A stretch of 37,983 nt of DNA from Cetobacterium sp. ZOR0034 (GTDB lineage: Bacteria; Fusobacteriota; Fusobacteriia; Fusobacteriales; Fusobacteriaceae), in contig NZ_JTLI01000113.1 in assembly GCF_000799075.1 (NCBI RefSeq), positions 11,573-49,555 of the forward strand, read 5' to 3'. Shown piece by piece: positions 25,183-33,383 of the stretch. How positions within the stretch are numbered: the first letter of the stretch is position 1; each line of letters starts with the position of its first letter. A program made the translations under genes and the position numbers. The notes under the pieces were generated by a model. That model saw only the letters and a list, made by a program, of their open reading frames with translations. It ran no database searches and was not told the origin of the DNA.

Positions 25183-26481
25183 ATGAGTTATAAAAAAGCA
25201 ATTTTTCTATCATTAACAGCGTTATCAGTTTTTACCGCATGCAATAAAGATAAAGAAAATACTGCCTCTACTCCTGCTAACAATCAAGAAGTTACTTTAA
25301 GAGTTTCATGGTGGGGTGGAGACGATAGACACAAAAAAACTTTGGAAGCTTTAAAGCTATTCGAAGAGAAACATCCTAATATAAAAATAAAATCTGAATA
25401 TGGTGGATGGCAAGGCTGGCAAGAAAAAATAACTACCCAAATGGCCGGAAATATGGCTCCAGATCTTATGCAAATAAACTGGAACTGGATTAATATTTTC
25501 TCTAAAAATGGAGATGGTTTTTATAATTTAAACGACCTTAGTTCCACAATAGATTTAAATCAATATGATAAAAATATTTTAGAACAATGTATTGTAAACA
25601 ACAAACTAAATGCTATTCCTTATGGAGTTGCTGGAAGAGTATTCCTTTATAATAAAACTACATATGATAAGGCTGGTTTAGCTTTACCAAAAAGTTTCGA
25701 AGATATTATTAACTCAACAAAGGTTATGAAAGAAAAGTTAGGAAATGATTACTTTGGATTTGAAGTTGATTATTATGGTGCTCTTCTTTTAATGCTTTAT
25801 AAACTTGAACAAGAAACTGGAAAACCTTTTATTGTAGATAATGCTGTTGCATATACACCAGAACAGATAAAAAATGCAGCTGATTTCTATCTAAATCTAG
25901 TAAATACTAAAACTATACCTTCTTTAGAAGATAGAGCTGCAGCTGGAAATATTCAGCTTGATCAGCACCCTAGCTGGATTGTTGGAAAATTTGGCGGAAC
26001 TTACGAGTGGGATAGTGCCTCTCTTAAATGGAGAGATTCATTAGAAAAAGGGCAAGAGTTAGTCGTTGGAGAGTATCCAAAAGATTTCGGACCTTATAAA
26101 TCAGGCTTCTCTAAAGTTTCAATGGCATTAGCCATCAATAAAAATACTAAACACCCTAAAGAAACTGCTCAGTTATTAAACTTCTTAGTTTCTGATCCTG
26201 AAGCAGTTAAAATTCTTGATGTTTCTAGAGGGATTCCAGCTAACGCATCTGCTATCTCTACTTTAAAAGAAAATAACTTACTAGATCCATTTATACTAGA
26301 AGCTAACAATAAAGTTATTGAATTTGCTGGTAAAGGAATTCACCCTTTATTTGAGCATAGACAATTACATGCAGCTATTAAAGATATTGTTGATAAACTA
26401 GGTTATAAACAAATCTCATCAGATGAAGCTGCTAATCAATTAATTTCTGTAACAAATAATTTCTTAAAAGAAAATAATTAG
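25183..26481 (+). CDS. Sugar ABC transporter substrate-binding lipoprotein, paralogue of the upstream gene
   Basis: 432 residues from the second ATG (25183); AAGGAG lies 7 bases before it, while the ATG at 25177 is only one base from the site. The signal peptide ends in a lipobox (VFTAC), so Cys20 should be lipidated, unlike the upstream paralogue. A Ser/Thr/Asn-rich linker precedes the CUT1 binding domain, which again starts with the SWWGGDDRHKKTLEALK pattern. It is a tandem duplicate of the previous gene with divergence spread along the whole length. The two may differ in affinity, chain length preference or location (free versus membrane-anchored). Confidence 0.92.
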   Translation: MSYKKAIFLSLTALSVFTACNKDKENTASTPANNQEVTLRVSWWGGDDRHKKTLEALKLFEEKHPNIKIKSEYGGWQGWQEKITTQMAGNMAPDLMQINWNWINIFSKNGDGFYNLNDLSSTIDLNQYDKNILEQCIVNNKLNAIPYGVAGRVFLYNKTTYDKAGLALPKSFEDIINSTKVMKEKLGNDYFGFEVDYYGALLLMLYKLEQETGKPFIVDNAVAYTPEQIKNAADFYLNLVNTKTIPSLEDRAAAGNIQLDQHPSWIVGKFGGTYEWDSASLKWRDSLEKGQELVVGEYPKDFGPYKSGFSKVSMALAINKNTKHPKETAQLLNFLVSDPEAVKILDVSRGIPANASAISTLKENNLLDPFILEANNKVIEFAGKGIHPLFEHRQLHAAIKDIVDKLGYKQISSDEAANQLISVTNNFLKENN

Positions 26482-26495
26482 GAGGAAATTAAATC

Positions 26496-28196
26496 ATGAC
26501 AAAAGCTTTAAAGCTTTCAATTTTTCTGGGGCTATCAACTTTAGCCCTAGCAAAAGTTGAATACTCTCAAAATGATAAAACTAGATTAGACAGTGTTGAA
26601 ACATTTTATAACAACATTCTTAAAGACGGCAGAAGTAAAACAAATCCAACTCCATTAATTGCTGATGGAATAAATATTTTAACTAAAGAACCTGTTGAAT
26701 GGATATACCCTAATGGAGACAAAGTAAAAATATCAAATTTTGCAAATCAACAAAATTTTTTAAGAACACTCCTTATCTTATCTGAAGTTACTGGCGATTC
26801 AAAATATAAAGATACAGCAATCGATACTACAAAATATTTCTTAGCTAATTTTACTGATAAAAATGGCCTTTACTATTGGGGAGGTCATAGATTTGTAAAC
26901 TTAGATACTCTCAAATTAGAAGGACCTCAAGATAAAAATCAAGTTCATGAACTAAAAAATCACTTTCCTTATTATGATTTTTTATATGAAGTTGCCCCTC
27001 AAAATACAAAACAATATATTACTGCTTTTTGGAATGCTCATGTAGAGGATTGGGAAACTTTAGATATGGGAAGACATGGAAGTTATAGTAAAAATCTAGA
27101 TATGGAGATTTTTAAAAACAATACACCTAAAGATATTGTTGATCCCTCTAAGTTGCCTATCTTACCAGAAACAAAAGGATTAACATTTATTAATGCTGCA
27201 TCTGATTTAGTATATTCAGCTTATACCTTAAACAGTTTTGAAAATAATCCATATATGATTAATTGGGCAAAAACTCTTTTAAAACAATTTGAACTTGCTA
27301 AAAATCCTAAAACTGGTGCACCTGTCTATCAATTCTCTTCTCCAAAACAAAGAGAGTGGCCACCAAAATCTGATTCTGATACTAACTCTAAATTCGGAGA
27401 TAGAGCTTTCAGACAATTTGGTCCTGAATTTGGGGATATTGCCAAAGAGGGGAATGCACTTTTCAAAGGAAATGCAAAAGCTATTGTTGTTGACAACGCT
27501 TTAGTTTTAACTGAAATCTATAAAAAAACTGGGGATAAAGATCTATTAAATTGGTCTGTTGATACACTTAAAAACTTCTACAAAGTTGCTTTTGACTTTG
27601 AAACTGGAGAGATTAAGCCTATTTGGAATGACGGAACTGATTTAACTGATTATGTTTTAGTTAGAGATGGATACTATGGTAAAAAAGGTTCTAAGCTTAC
27701 TAGAACAAAGCCAACAACTGAAGAATATCCTTTAGCGCTTATTAGGTCTTATGAAGTTTCTAAAGATGGCGATCTTTGGAATTTCGCTAGAGGAATGGTC
27801 AATAAAACATTTAATTTAGGAGATATTGGAACCCCAGATGGAAAAAATATCAATCTTGATTTAAATACCAAAAATGCATCACCTTACGCTATTTTCTTAA
27901 TGACTGATCTTTACAATATCACAAAAAATGATAGCTATTTAAAAATAGCAAGAGTTATTGGAGATAATATCGTAAGTACTAAATTTAAAAATGGATATTT
28001 TGTTGAGAATGCAAACTATCTAAACTCTAGAGTTGATTCTCCTGAAGCACTAGCACTTGTTACTTTAGATGCTACTTTAAAGGGAAAAGAAAACTCTATT
28101 CCTAAATATATTACAAGTGGCGGATATATCCACGGTGAACATATTGAAGGAAACTCTGTATATGATAAAAATGTAATTTATAAAAAAACGATTTAG
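26496..28196 (+). CDS. Pectate disaccharide-lyase, polysaccharide lyase family 2, periplasmic
   Basis: 566 residues with a signal peptide cleaved after Ala19 (TLALA). The whole mature protein resembles PL2 exo/endo-pectate lyases of plant-associated enterobacteria. The catalytic set is visible: His131 (WGGHRF), Glu152 (HELKNH), Arg193 and His194 (MGRHGS). Their spacing equals that of His109, Glu130, Arg171 and His172 that I recall for the Yersinia PL2 enzyme YePL2A, with a constant offset of 22, close to the length of the signal peptide. PL2 cleaves polygalacturonate by beta-elimination to unsaturated digalacturonate using a transition metal. It is the third gene of the plus-strand operon, after AGGAGG. 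Confidence 0.9.
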   Translation: MTKALKLSIFLGLSTLALAKVEYSQNDKTRLDSVETFYNNILKDGRSKTNPTPLIADGINILTKEPVEWIYPNGDKVKISNFANQQNFLRTLLILSEVTGDSKYKDTAIDTTKYFLANFTDKNGLYYWGGHRFVNLDTLKLEGPQDKNQVHELKNHFPYYDFLYEVAPQNTKQYITAFWNAHVEDWETLDMGRHGSYSKNLDMEIFKNNTPKDIVDPSKLPILPETKGLTFINAASDLVYSAYTLNSFENNPYMINWAKTLLKQFELAKNPKTGAPVYQFSSPKQREWPPKSDSDTNSKFGDRAFRQFGPEFGDIAKEGNALFKGNAKAIVVDNALVLTEIYKKTGDKDLLNWSVDTLKNFYKVAFDFETGEIKPIWNDGTDLTDYVLVRDGYYGKKGSKLTRTKPTTEEYPLALIRSYEVSKDGDLWNFARGMVNKTFNLGDIGTPDGKNINLDLNTKNASPYAIFLMTDLYNITKNDSYLKIARVIGDNIVSTKFKNGYFVENANYLNSRVDSPEALALVTLDATLKGKENSIPKYITSGGYIHGEHIEGNSVYDKNVIYKKTI

Positions 28197-28207
28197 GAGA
28201 AATAATT

Positions 28208-29050
28208 ATGATGAAAGTGGGAATTAGAGCTCACGATATGGGAAACTACAATTTAGAGAATTTCTCATCGCTTTTAAAAAAAATAACATCACTTGATGGA
28301 CAATGTATGCAACTAGCTTTGGGGAAATCTTTTATTGATTTTAAAGTTTCAAAAGAAAATCTTAATACTGATTTAGCTGGTTTTTTAAAAAATAATCTAA
28401 CTGAAGAAAAAGTTAGACTTTCTGTTTTAGGCTGTTATATCAATATGGGAAATCCAGATAAGGAAAAAAGATATGCTGATATTGAAAAATTCAAATATCA
28501 TCTTGATTTTTCGAAAAATTTTGATAACTGTCTTGTTGGAACTGAAACTGGTTGTCTAACAACTGACTATACTTACACACCTTTAAATGACTCTGAGGAA
28601 GCTTTCAATACATTCTTAGATACTTTAAAAGAGATTGTTAGTTATGCCGAAAAAACTGGAACATTTGTTGGTATTGAAGGAGTTAAAAAAGATATTATAT
28701 GTACTCCTGAAAAAATGGATTTAGCTCTAAAGGCCGTTCCTTCTAAAAACCTAAAAGTTATATTTGATCCAACTAACTATTTAGATATTACAAATTTTCA
28801 AAACCAAAAAGAGATTATTGAGAAAGCTTTTGAGCTTTTCTCTGACAAAATAGAAATCATTCACCTGAAAGATTTCTTAGTAGAGGATAATCGTCTTAAA
28901 GTTGTTCCTATCGGTCATGGGAACTTCGATATTAAAACTCTTTTAGCTTGTATAAAGAAATATAATGTGGACGCTGATATTCTTCTTGAAAATTCAACTC
29001 CTGAAACAGCTAAAGAGTGTATTAAGTTTATAAACGAATCAAACATATAA
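28208..29050 (+). CDS. Sugar (phosphate) isomerase/epimerase, TIM-barrel xylose-isomerase-like
   Basis: 280 residues with the AP-endonuclease 2/xylose isomerase-like TIM barrel. Likely metal ligands are in the expected order: Glu157 (GIEGV), Asp187 (FDPTN), His219 (IIHLKD) and Glu261 (LLENS). There is no signal peptide, so it acts in the cytoplasm. It lies 11 bases after the PL2 gene. In the pectin pathway a ketose isomerase or epimerase step is needed on 5-keto-4-deoxyuronate (KduI) or on tagaturonate; this enzyme is from neither known family, so an analogous role is a hypothesis. D-tagatose 3-epimerase-like activity is another possibility. Confidence 0.82.
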   Translation: MMKVGIRAHDMGNYNLENFSSLLKKITSLDGQCMQLALGKSFIDFKVSKENLNTDLAGFLKNNLTEEKVRLSVLGCYINMGNPDKEKRYADIEKFKYHLDFSKNFDNCLVGTETGCLTTDYTYTPLNDSEEAFNTFLDTLKEIVSYAEKTGTFVGIEGVKKDIICTPEKMDLALKAVPSKNLKVIFDPTNYLDITNFQNQKEIIEKAFELFSDKIEIIHLKDFLVEDNRLKVVPIGHGNFDIKTLLACIKKYNVDADILLENSTPETAKECIKFINESNI

Positions 29051-29116
29051 ATAAAAAAGATTAAAACAAGATTAACTATTTAGTTTTCATTAAAATAAAA
29101 AAAGGGGGAGACTTAA

Positions 29117-30058
29117 ATGTCCAAAAAAATTATTTTATTATTAGCTAGTATTTTATCTGTTGGTGCTTTTGCACACACAATCGAGTTCGGTTTCGAAAAT
29201 GAGCAGTATGATAGTAAGTATAATACTTCCGATGTATTTATGCCTTACGTTAGTGGTAGTATTACTCCAGAAGGATCAGCTTTGAAAATTGATTTCAAGT
29301 ATCTGTATCAAGATCAATATGGAAAAGAAAGATCAACTACTCCTAGTTTTAAAACAAAAAGAGATAGATTTGAATTATTTGCAAGTGGGTATAAGTACAA
29401 CAACGGAAACTTCACTCTAACTCCTAAAGTTGGATTTAGATATGAGCAGTGGGCTATTGATGACACTAGTAACTCTAGTCAAGCAAAAAGATATTTAAAT
29501 CTAAGATTCTATCCTGATATGACATATAAATTGTCTGACTCTACAAATTTATATTTAAGTGGATTTACTGGTCCTGCTTTTGCTGAAGTAGACAAAAAAT
29601 CAAGATTAGGAGAAACTGGTTCTGAAACTTATTATGGTGACTGGTATCAAGAAGTTCAATTATTAGGAATCAGACATAGATTCTCTAACAAAGACTCTGT
29701 ATGGGCTTCTATTTATAATGAATATAAATATGTTGAACACTCTTCAGAATACATGCGTTGGCAACTTAGAGTTGGATACAACATGAATCTAACTGATAAA
29801 TTAGTTGTTGGTCCTTTCGGAAGATTTGACTTAGACTACGATGTAAAAGATAAATCTAAAACAAGTTCAACTTATAAAAATACAAAAGACAGTAGTGAAA
29901 CAAGAATCGGTACAACATTCAATTATAAAGTTGATTCTAGTTTAACTGTAGTTGGAGAAATTTATTGGCAAACTGCTACAGTTGAAAACTATAAAAAAGA
30001 ACCATCTCCAGATAAAGAAAGAATGTTCTACAAACTTGGTTTAAGAAAATCATTCTAG
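29117..30058 (+). CDS. KdgM-like oligogalacturonate porin, outer-membrane beta-barrel
   Basis: 313 residues. The signal peptide ends VGAFA (Ala19). The mature protein is made of alternating hydrophobic/polar strands with short turns and ends in phenylalanine (KSF), the C-terminal signal of outer-membrane barrels. The length and the abundance of basic and aromatic residues fit the monomeric KdgM/NanC family, which admits acidic oligosaccharides. It lies 66 bases after the isomerase gene and has a strong AAAGGGGGA site, and a hairpin terminator follows. The position at the end of a pectate lyase operon supports oligogalacturonate uptake. I cannot prove KdgM homology without a profile search. 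Confidence 0.8.
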   Translation: MSKKIILLLASILSVGAFAHTIEFGFENEQYDSKYNTSDVFMPYVSGSITPEGSALKIDFKYLYQDQYGKERSTTPSFKTKRDRFELFASGYKYNNGNFTLTPKVGFRYEQWAIDDTSNSSQAKRYLNLRFYPDMTYKLSDSTNLYLSGFTGPAFAEVDKKSRLGETGSETYYGDWYQEVQLLGIRHRFSNKDSVWASIYNEYKYVEHSSEYMRWQLRVGYNMNLTDKLVVGPFGRFDLDYDVKDKSKTSSTYKNTKDSSETRIGTTFNYKVDSSLTVVGEIYWQTATVENYKKEPSPDKERMFYKLGLRKSF

Positions 30059-30095
30059 TATAAATTTTCATAAAATTCCCGCCCTCAAAATAAAG

Positions 30096-30125
30096 AGATC
30101 CTCGTACTAAATAGTACGGGGATCT
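30096..30125 (+). terminator. Intrinsic terminator of the plus-strand pectin operon
   Basis: A stem of up to 14 pairs, 30096-30109 with 30112-30125 and one T:G wobble; the innermost pairs must open to form a loop. A T-rich stretch follows. It lies directly before the stop of the convergent 124-residue gene. Confidence 0.75.
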
Positions 30126-30130
30126 TAATT

Positions 30131-30505
30131 TTAATGAACTATTTTCTTTCCGTTTTCTTGCCCTTCTTTTCCTAAAAGATGCGTTTTTTTATTAACCGCC
30201 ATCTCTGCATATTTTGCTAAAATTGCTGGTAAATCTGAATTTTCTACTAAATCAACATATGCTGGATCATCCGCTAATTTTGCAGCTACTTTATATTTTT
30301 TTTCACTTTTTACATCTATTTCAAAATCACCACTGAACTCTCCATATATAGGATTTAGTTTTGGTTCAATCTCTTTTACTAGATCTGCTACAACCATAGA
30401 AAATATTTTCTTTACCTCTTCAACTCCCTGTGCTTTAGACATTCTAACCTTATACTCTCCCCAATATTTAGAATCTACCTCTGAAAATGATTTTTTGTAT
30501 CCCAT
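30131..30505 (-). CDS. Unrecognised small cytoplasmic protein, 124 residues
   Basis: The gene has a clear GAGGAGG site just before its ATG (complement of CCTCCTC at 30512-30518). The protein is charged, has no signal peptide or membrane segment and is probably alpha-helical at both ends with a beta-like centre (YGEFSGDFEIDVKSEKKYKVAAKL). I do not recognise a family. It is flanked by a terminator hairpin and by the divergent PP-loop gene, so it is a single-gene unit. No function is proposed. Confidence 0.78.
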   Translation of the reverse strand: MGYKKSFSEVDSKYWGEYKVRMSKAQGVEEVKKIFSMVVADLVKEIEPKLNPIYGEFSGDFEIDVKSEKKYKVAAKLADDPAYVDLVENSDLPAILAKYAEMAVNKKTHLLGKEGQENGKKIVH

Positions 30506-30602
30506 TTTTTACCTCCTCAACTCTAGTTTTTACAGGTTATCTATCCCTATGTACTCCATTTTTAAGTCACTTCCTTTTTTCTTTTATTTTTTTAAATTCC
30601 TC

Positions 30603-30631
30603 TTGTTTTTATACTCTCAATTATCTATAAT
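30603..30631 (+). promoter_or_regulatory. Predicted promoter of the Dph6-like gene
   Basis: TTGTTT (30603-30608), a 17-base spacer and TATAAT (30626-30631), 35 bases before the start codon. Confidence 0.6.
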
Positions 30632-30666
30632 ATTGTAATGATAGATTAAATTTTCCGGAGGATTTT

Positions 30667-31314
30667 ATGGGTATAAAAGTTGTAGTTTCTTTTAGCGGGG
30701 GTAAAGATAGTACACTGTCTTTACATAAAGCGATTTCACTTGGGTATGAACCCATCGCTCTCATGACAACAATAAATAAAAATAACGGTGAATCTTGGTT
30801 CCACGATATTTCAATAGAACTTTTGAAACAAGTTTCATCTTCTACAAGCATTCCTCTTTTGATTGTTGAATGTGAAGGTAATAACTATGAAGAAACATTT
30901 GAGAATGCATTAAAAAATATGAAAACATTGGGAGCTGAAGCTTGTATTTTTGGTGATATAGATATAAAACATCACAGAGAGTGGGGAGAACAAAGATGTA
31001 AAAATACTGAATTAGATGCTATTTTTCCTCTTTGGCAAAAAAATAGAGAAGAATTAGTTAAGGAATTTATAGATTTAGGTTATAAAGCTATTATCAAAAA
31101 AATAAATTTAAAAAATTTAAATACAGATTTTTTAGGAAAAACTCTTACACATGATCTTATTGAAGAAATTAAACTGACTGGTTCAGATGTTTGCGGAGAA
31201 AATGGTGAATATCACACTTTTGTTTACGATGGTCCAATCTTCTCCAAGAAAATTTTATTAAAAAATACAAAAAAAATTATAAATGAGAACACTCTATTTT
31301 TGGAGCTTTTTTAA
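30667..31314 (+). CDS. Dph6-like ATP-pyrophosphatase (PP-loop, adenine nucleotide alpha-hydrolase)
   Basis: 215 residues. The N-terminal PP-loop FSGGKDSTLS (about 9-18) binds ATP. GDIDIKHHREWGEQRC in the middle and GENGEYHTFVYDGP near the C-terminus are hallmarks of the Dph6/MJ0570-like family. The family name comes from diphthamide amidation in eukaryotes and archaea; bacteria lack diphthamide, so the bacterial substrate is unknown, probably an amidation or thiolation through an adenylated intermediate. CCGGAGG precedes the ATG. Single-gene unit ended by a hairpin. Confidence 0.9.
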   Translation: MGIKVVVSFSGGKDSTLSLHKAISLGYEPIALMTTINKNNGESWFHDISIELLKQVSSSTSIPLLIVECEGNNYEETFENALKNMKTLGAEACIFGDIDIKHHREWGEQRCKNTELDAIFPLWQKNREELVKEFIDLGYKAIIKKINLKNLNTDFLGKTLTHDLIEEIKLTGSDVCGENGEYHTFVYDGPIFSKKILLKNTKKIINENTLFLELF

Positions 31315-31360
31315 TTAACTATATATAAAATATATCAATTATACATTTCGTATATGACAA

Positions 31361-31392
31361 ATATACAGCATAAATATGCTGTATATTTTTTT
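31361..31392 (+). terminator. Intrinsic terminator after the Dph6-like gene
   Basis: A perfect 11-bp stem, 31361-31371 with 31376-31386, has loop AAAT, followed by a run of T. Confidence 0.88.
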
Positions 31393-31471
31393 TATATTTG
31401 TATACTTAACAATGTTTTTGTACAATAAATATAACAAAATGTTTCAAATAAATTCTTCAAGGAGGAAGTTT

Positions 31472-32668
31472 ATGTTCACACACACATTTAACATGGCAGA
31501 AACTTTGGCTATAGCAGTTTGTTTATTATTAATTGGAAGATGGATTAAAAATAAAATTTATTTCTTTGAAAAATTTTTTATTCCCGCTCCTGTTATAGGT
31601 GGAGTTATTTTTTCAATTTTTTCTTTAATAGGATATAACTCTCAACTCTTTGTTTTTAATTTTGATGGATCTTTAAAAGATCTTTTAATGGTTGCATTTT
31701 TTACTACAATTGGATTTTTAGCTAGTTTAAAAATGTTAAAAAAAGGAGGAGTACAAGTCTTTACCTTTTTATTAGTTGCAGTTATTCTTGTAATCATTCA
31801 AAATGTAGTTGGTGTATCTCTGGCTAAAGTTTTTAACTTAAATCCACTTATTGGTATTGCTGCTGGATCTGTTCCACTTACTGGTGGGCACGGTACATCA
31901 GGCGCTTTCGGACCTGTTTTAGAAGCTGCTGGAGCTACTGGTGCTATGTCAGTTTCTATTGCCTCTGCTACATTTGGTCTAGTTGCTGGATGCCTTATCG
32001 GTGGCCCTGTTGGTAAAAAATTAATGCTTAAACATAATCTTTCTTCTCCAAAAGAAGAGGAATTTATTCTTTCTGAAGATGAAGTTTTAAATGAAGACAA
32101 ACTTAATTTGAATGAAGATTTACTCTTTAAAGCTATTGTTTATATAGTTCTAGCTATGGGAATTGGTGGATTCGTAACTCCTTTAGCCAAAAATTTAGGA
32201 ATTGTTCTTCCTGTGTATATAGGTCCTATGATTATTGCTGCGATCCTTCGTAATATCACTGATGCTTATAAAGTTGAGATTCCTTTAAGCGCTATTAATA
32301 CTGTAGGAAATATCGCTCTTCAACTTTTCCTAGCAATGGCTCTTATGTCAATGAGATTGTGGGAATTAGCCGCTTTAGCTGTTCCTTTAGTAGCTATTCT
32401 TTTAGCTCAAAAAATAGTAATGGCTCTTTATGCATATTTTGTAACATTTAGAATGATGGGTAAAGACTATGATGCTGCGGTTATGGCTGTAGGTCATTGT
32501 GGTTTTGGAATGGGTGCAACACCTAATGCTATGGCCAATATGGAGTCTTTTACAGCTGCTAACGGTCCTTCTCCAACAGCTTTCTTTGCATTACCTCTTG
32601 TTGGATCTTTATTTATTGATTTTGTGAACGCTTCAATTATAACTATTTTTATTAATATGTTATCATAA
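31472..32668 (+). CDS. gltS: Sodium/glutamate symporter
   Basis: 398 residues from the ATG at 31472, chosen because AAGGAGGA (31459-31466) precedes it; an upstream extension of the frame to 31376 would run through the terminator and binding site. It has about 10 to 12 membrane helices in two inverted repeats. Family motifs are PAPVIGG (about 35-41), SVPLTGGHGTSGAFGP in the first half, and the matching GHCGFGMGATPNAMANM near the C-terminus. It imports glutamate with Na+ at the inner membrane. Fusobacteria often ferment glutamate, which would fit. Single-gene unit with a bidirectional terminator. Confidence 0.95.
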   Translation: MFTHTFNMAETLAIAVCLLLIGRWIKNKIYFFEKFFIPAPVIGGVIFSIFSLIGYNSQLFVFNFDGSLKDLLMVAFFTTIGFLASLKMLKKGGVQVFTFLLVAVILVIIQNVVGVSLAKVFNLNPLIGIAAGSVPLTGGHGTSGAFGPVLEAAGATGAMSVSIASATFGLVAGCLIGGPVGKKLMLKHNLSSPKEEEFILSEDEVLNEDKLNLNEDLLFKAIVYIVLAMGIGGFVTPLAKNLGIVLPVYIGPMIIAAILRNITDAYKVEIPLSAINTVGNIALQLFLAMALMSMRLWELAALAVPLVAILLAQKIVMALYAYFVTFRMMGKDYDAAVMAVGHCGFGMGATPNAMANMESFTAANGPSPTAFFALPLVGSLFIDFVNASIITIFINMLS

Positions 32669-32676
32669 ACAAACAT

Positions 32677-32711
32677 AATAAAAGGAGAGCTTATTAAACT
32701 CTCCTTTTATT
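32677..32711. terminator. Bidirectional intrinsic terminator after gltS
   Basis: A 13-bp stem, 32677-32689 with 32699-32711, has a 9-base loop. It serves gltS and the convergent secreted-protein gene. Confidence 0.9.
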
Positions 32712-32714
32712 GTT

Positions 32715-33122
32715 TTATTGATTTATTACTATTCTAGTTCCATCTGCCATCTCTAAAATTTGACTTCTTTGATCTGAATAGATAATTCTTGCTCCCGAAC
32801 CACCTCTAGAATTATATCCTTGATTATAATTTTGCTGAACAGGTCTTGGATTTTCATATAAATATCCTGGAGCACCCACATTTGAATACTTTCTATTCGC
32901 ATTCTCTATTACAGCCTGTCTTTCATATCCTCTACGAATCTGCGTGTCTAATTTTCTTAAATCTTGTTGATGTCTATATTCACTTTGGTTGTATTGCGAT
33001 CCTAGTATTAGAGCAGATCCAGTTACTATAGCAGCCCTTGTACCACCATCTAATCCTCCCCACCAGCTAGAATAGCTCAATGACGACATTAAAAGCAGTA
33101 ACGATAGTATAGCTTTCTTCAT
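32715..33122 (-). CDS. Small secreted or periplasmic protein of unknown function, 135 residues
   Basis: The start is the ATG at 33122: AAGGAG lies 8 bases upstream of it, whereas the in-frame GTG at 33131 overlaps that site. The signal peptide MKKAILSLLLLMSSLSYS is followed by SWWGGLDGG and a short hydrophobic glycine/alanine segment (RAAIVTGSALILG, perhaps a membrane dip). Then come a charged helix (about 45-75) and a low-complexity tail rich in Asn, Gln, Tyr and Gly, closing with ILEMADGTRIVINQ. It resembles small glycine-zipper envelope proteins in layout only. No family recognised. Confidence 0.82.
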   Translation of the reverse strand: MKKAILSLLLLMSSLSYSSWWGGLDGGTRAAIVTGSALILGSQYNQSEYRHQQDLRKLDTQIRRGYERQAVIENANRKYSNVGAPGYLYENPRPVQQNYNQGYNSRGGSGARIIYSDQRSQILEMADGTRIVINQ

Positions 33123-33151
33123 CTTTATCACTCCTTAAATTTTGATAACAT

Positions 33152-33180
33152 ATTATAAATCGTTTTACAGCAAAAAGCAA
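33152..33180 (-). promoter_or_regulatory. Predicted promoter of the secreted 135-residue protein
   Basis: On the minus strand TTGCTT (33175-33180) and a perfect TATAAT (33152-33157) are 17 bases apart, 29 bases before the start codon. Confidence 0.68.
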
Positions 33181-33355
33181 CTTTTGTATATTTTTTTCAC
33201 TACATACTATGATATAATCTAAATTATATTTTTTTTATTTTAAGTAACTAGACAACACATATGGACAATTATAAAATTTTTATTTTTGGCCATTATTGAT
33301 GTATAATTATTTAATCAATATCTTTGTCATACTTTATAATTCTAGAAAACATAAA

Positions 33356-33383
33356 CACTTCTATTATATATACAATAGAAGTG
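33356..33383. other. Stem-loop in the leader of the ybaK-like gene
   Basis: CACTTCTATT (33356-33365) pairs exactly with 33374-33383 around an 8-base loop, 35 bases before the start codon and 16 bases after a TATAAT at 33335-33340. There is no T-run, so it is not a terminator. The rest of the gap 33181-33418 is AT-rich with no gene visible. Confidence 0.45.

Noticed and set aside
28208-29050. Direct annotation of the TIM-barrel isomerase as KduI or UxaC
   Set aside because: KduI is a cupin and UxaC an amidohydrolase-type fold. This protein has the xylose-isomerase-like metal ligand order instead, so only an analogous role can be proposed.
31376-31471. Longer N-terminus for the glutamate symporter
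   Set aside because: The upstream extension starts within a terminator hairpin and contains the AAGGAGGA binding site of the ATG at 31472. The family begins at that ATG.
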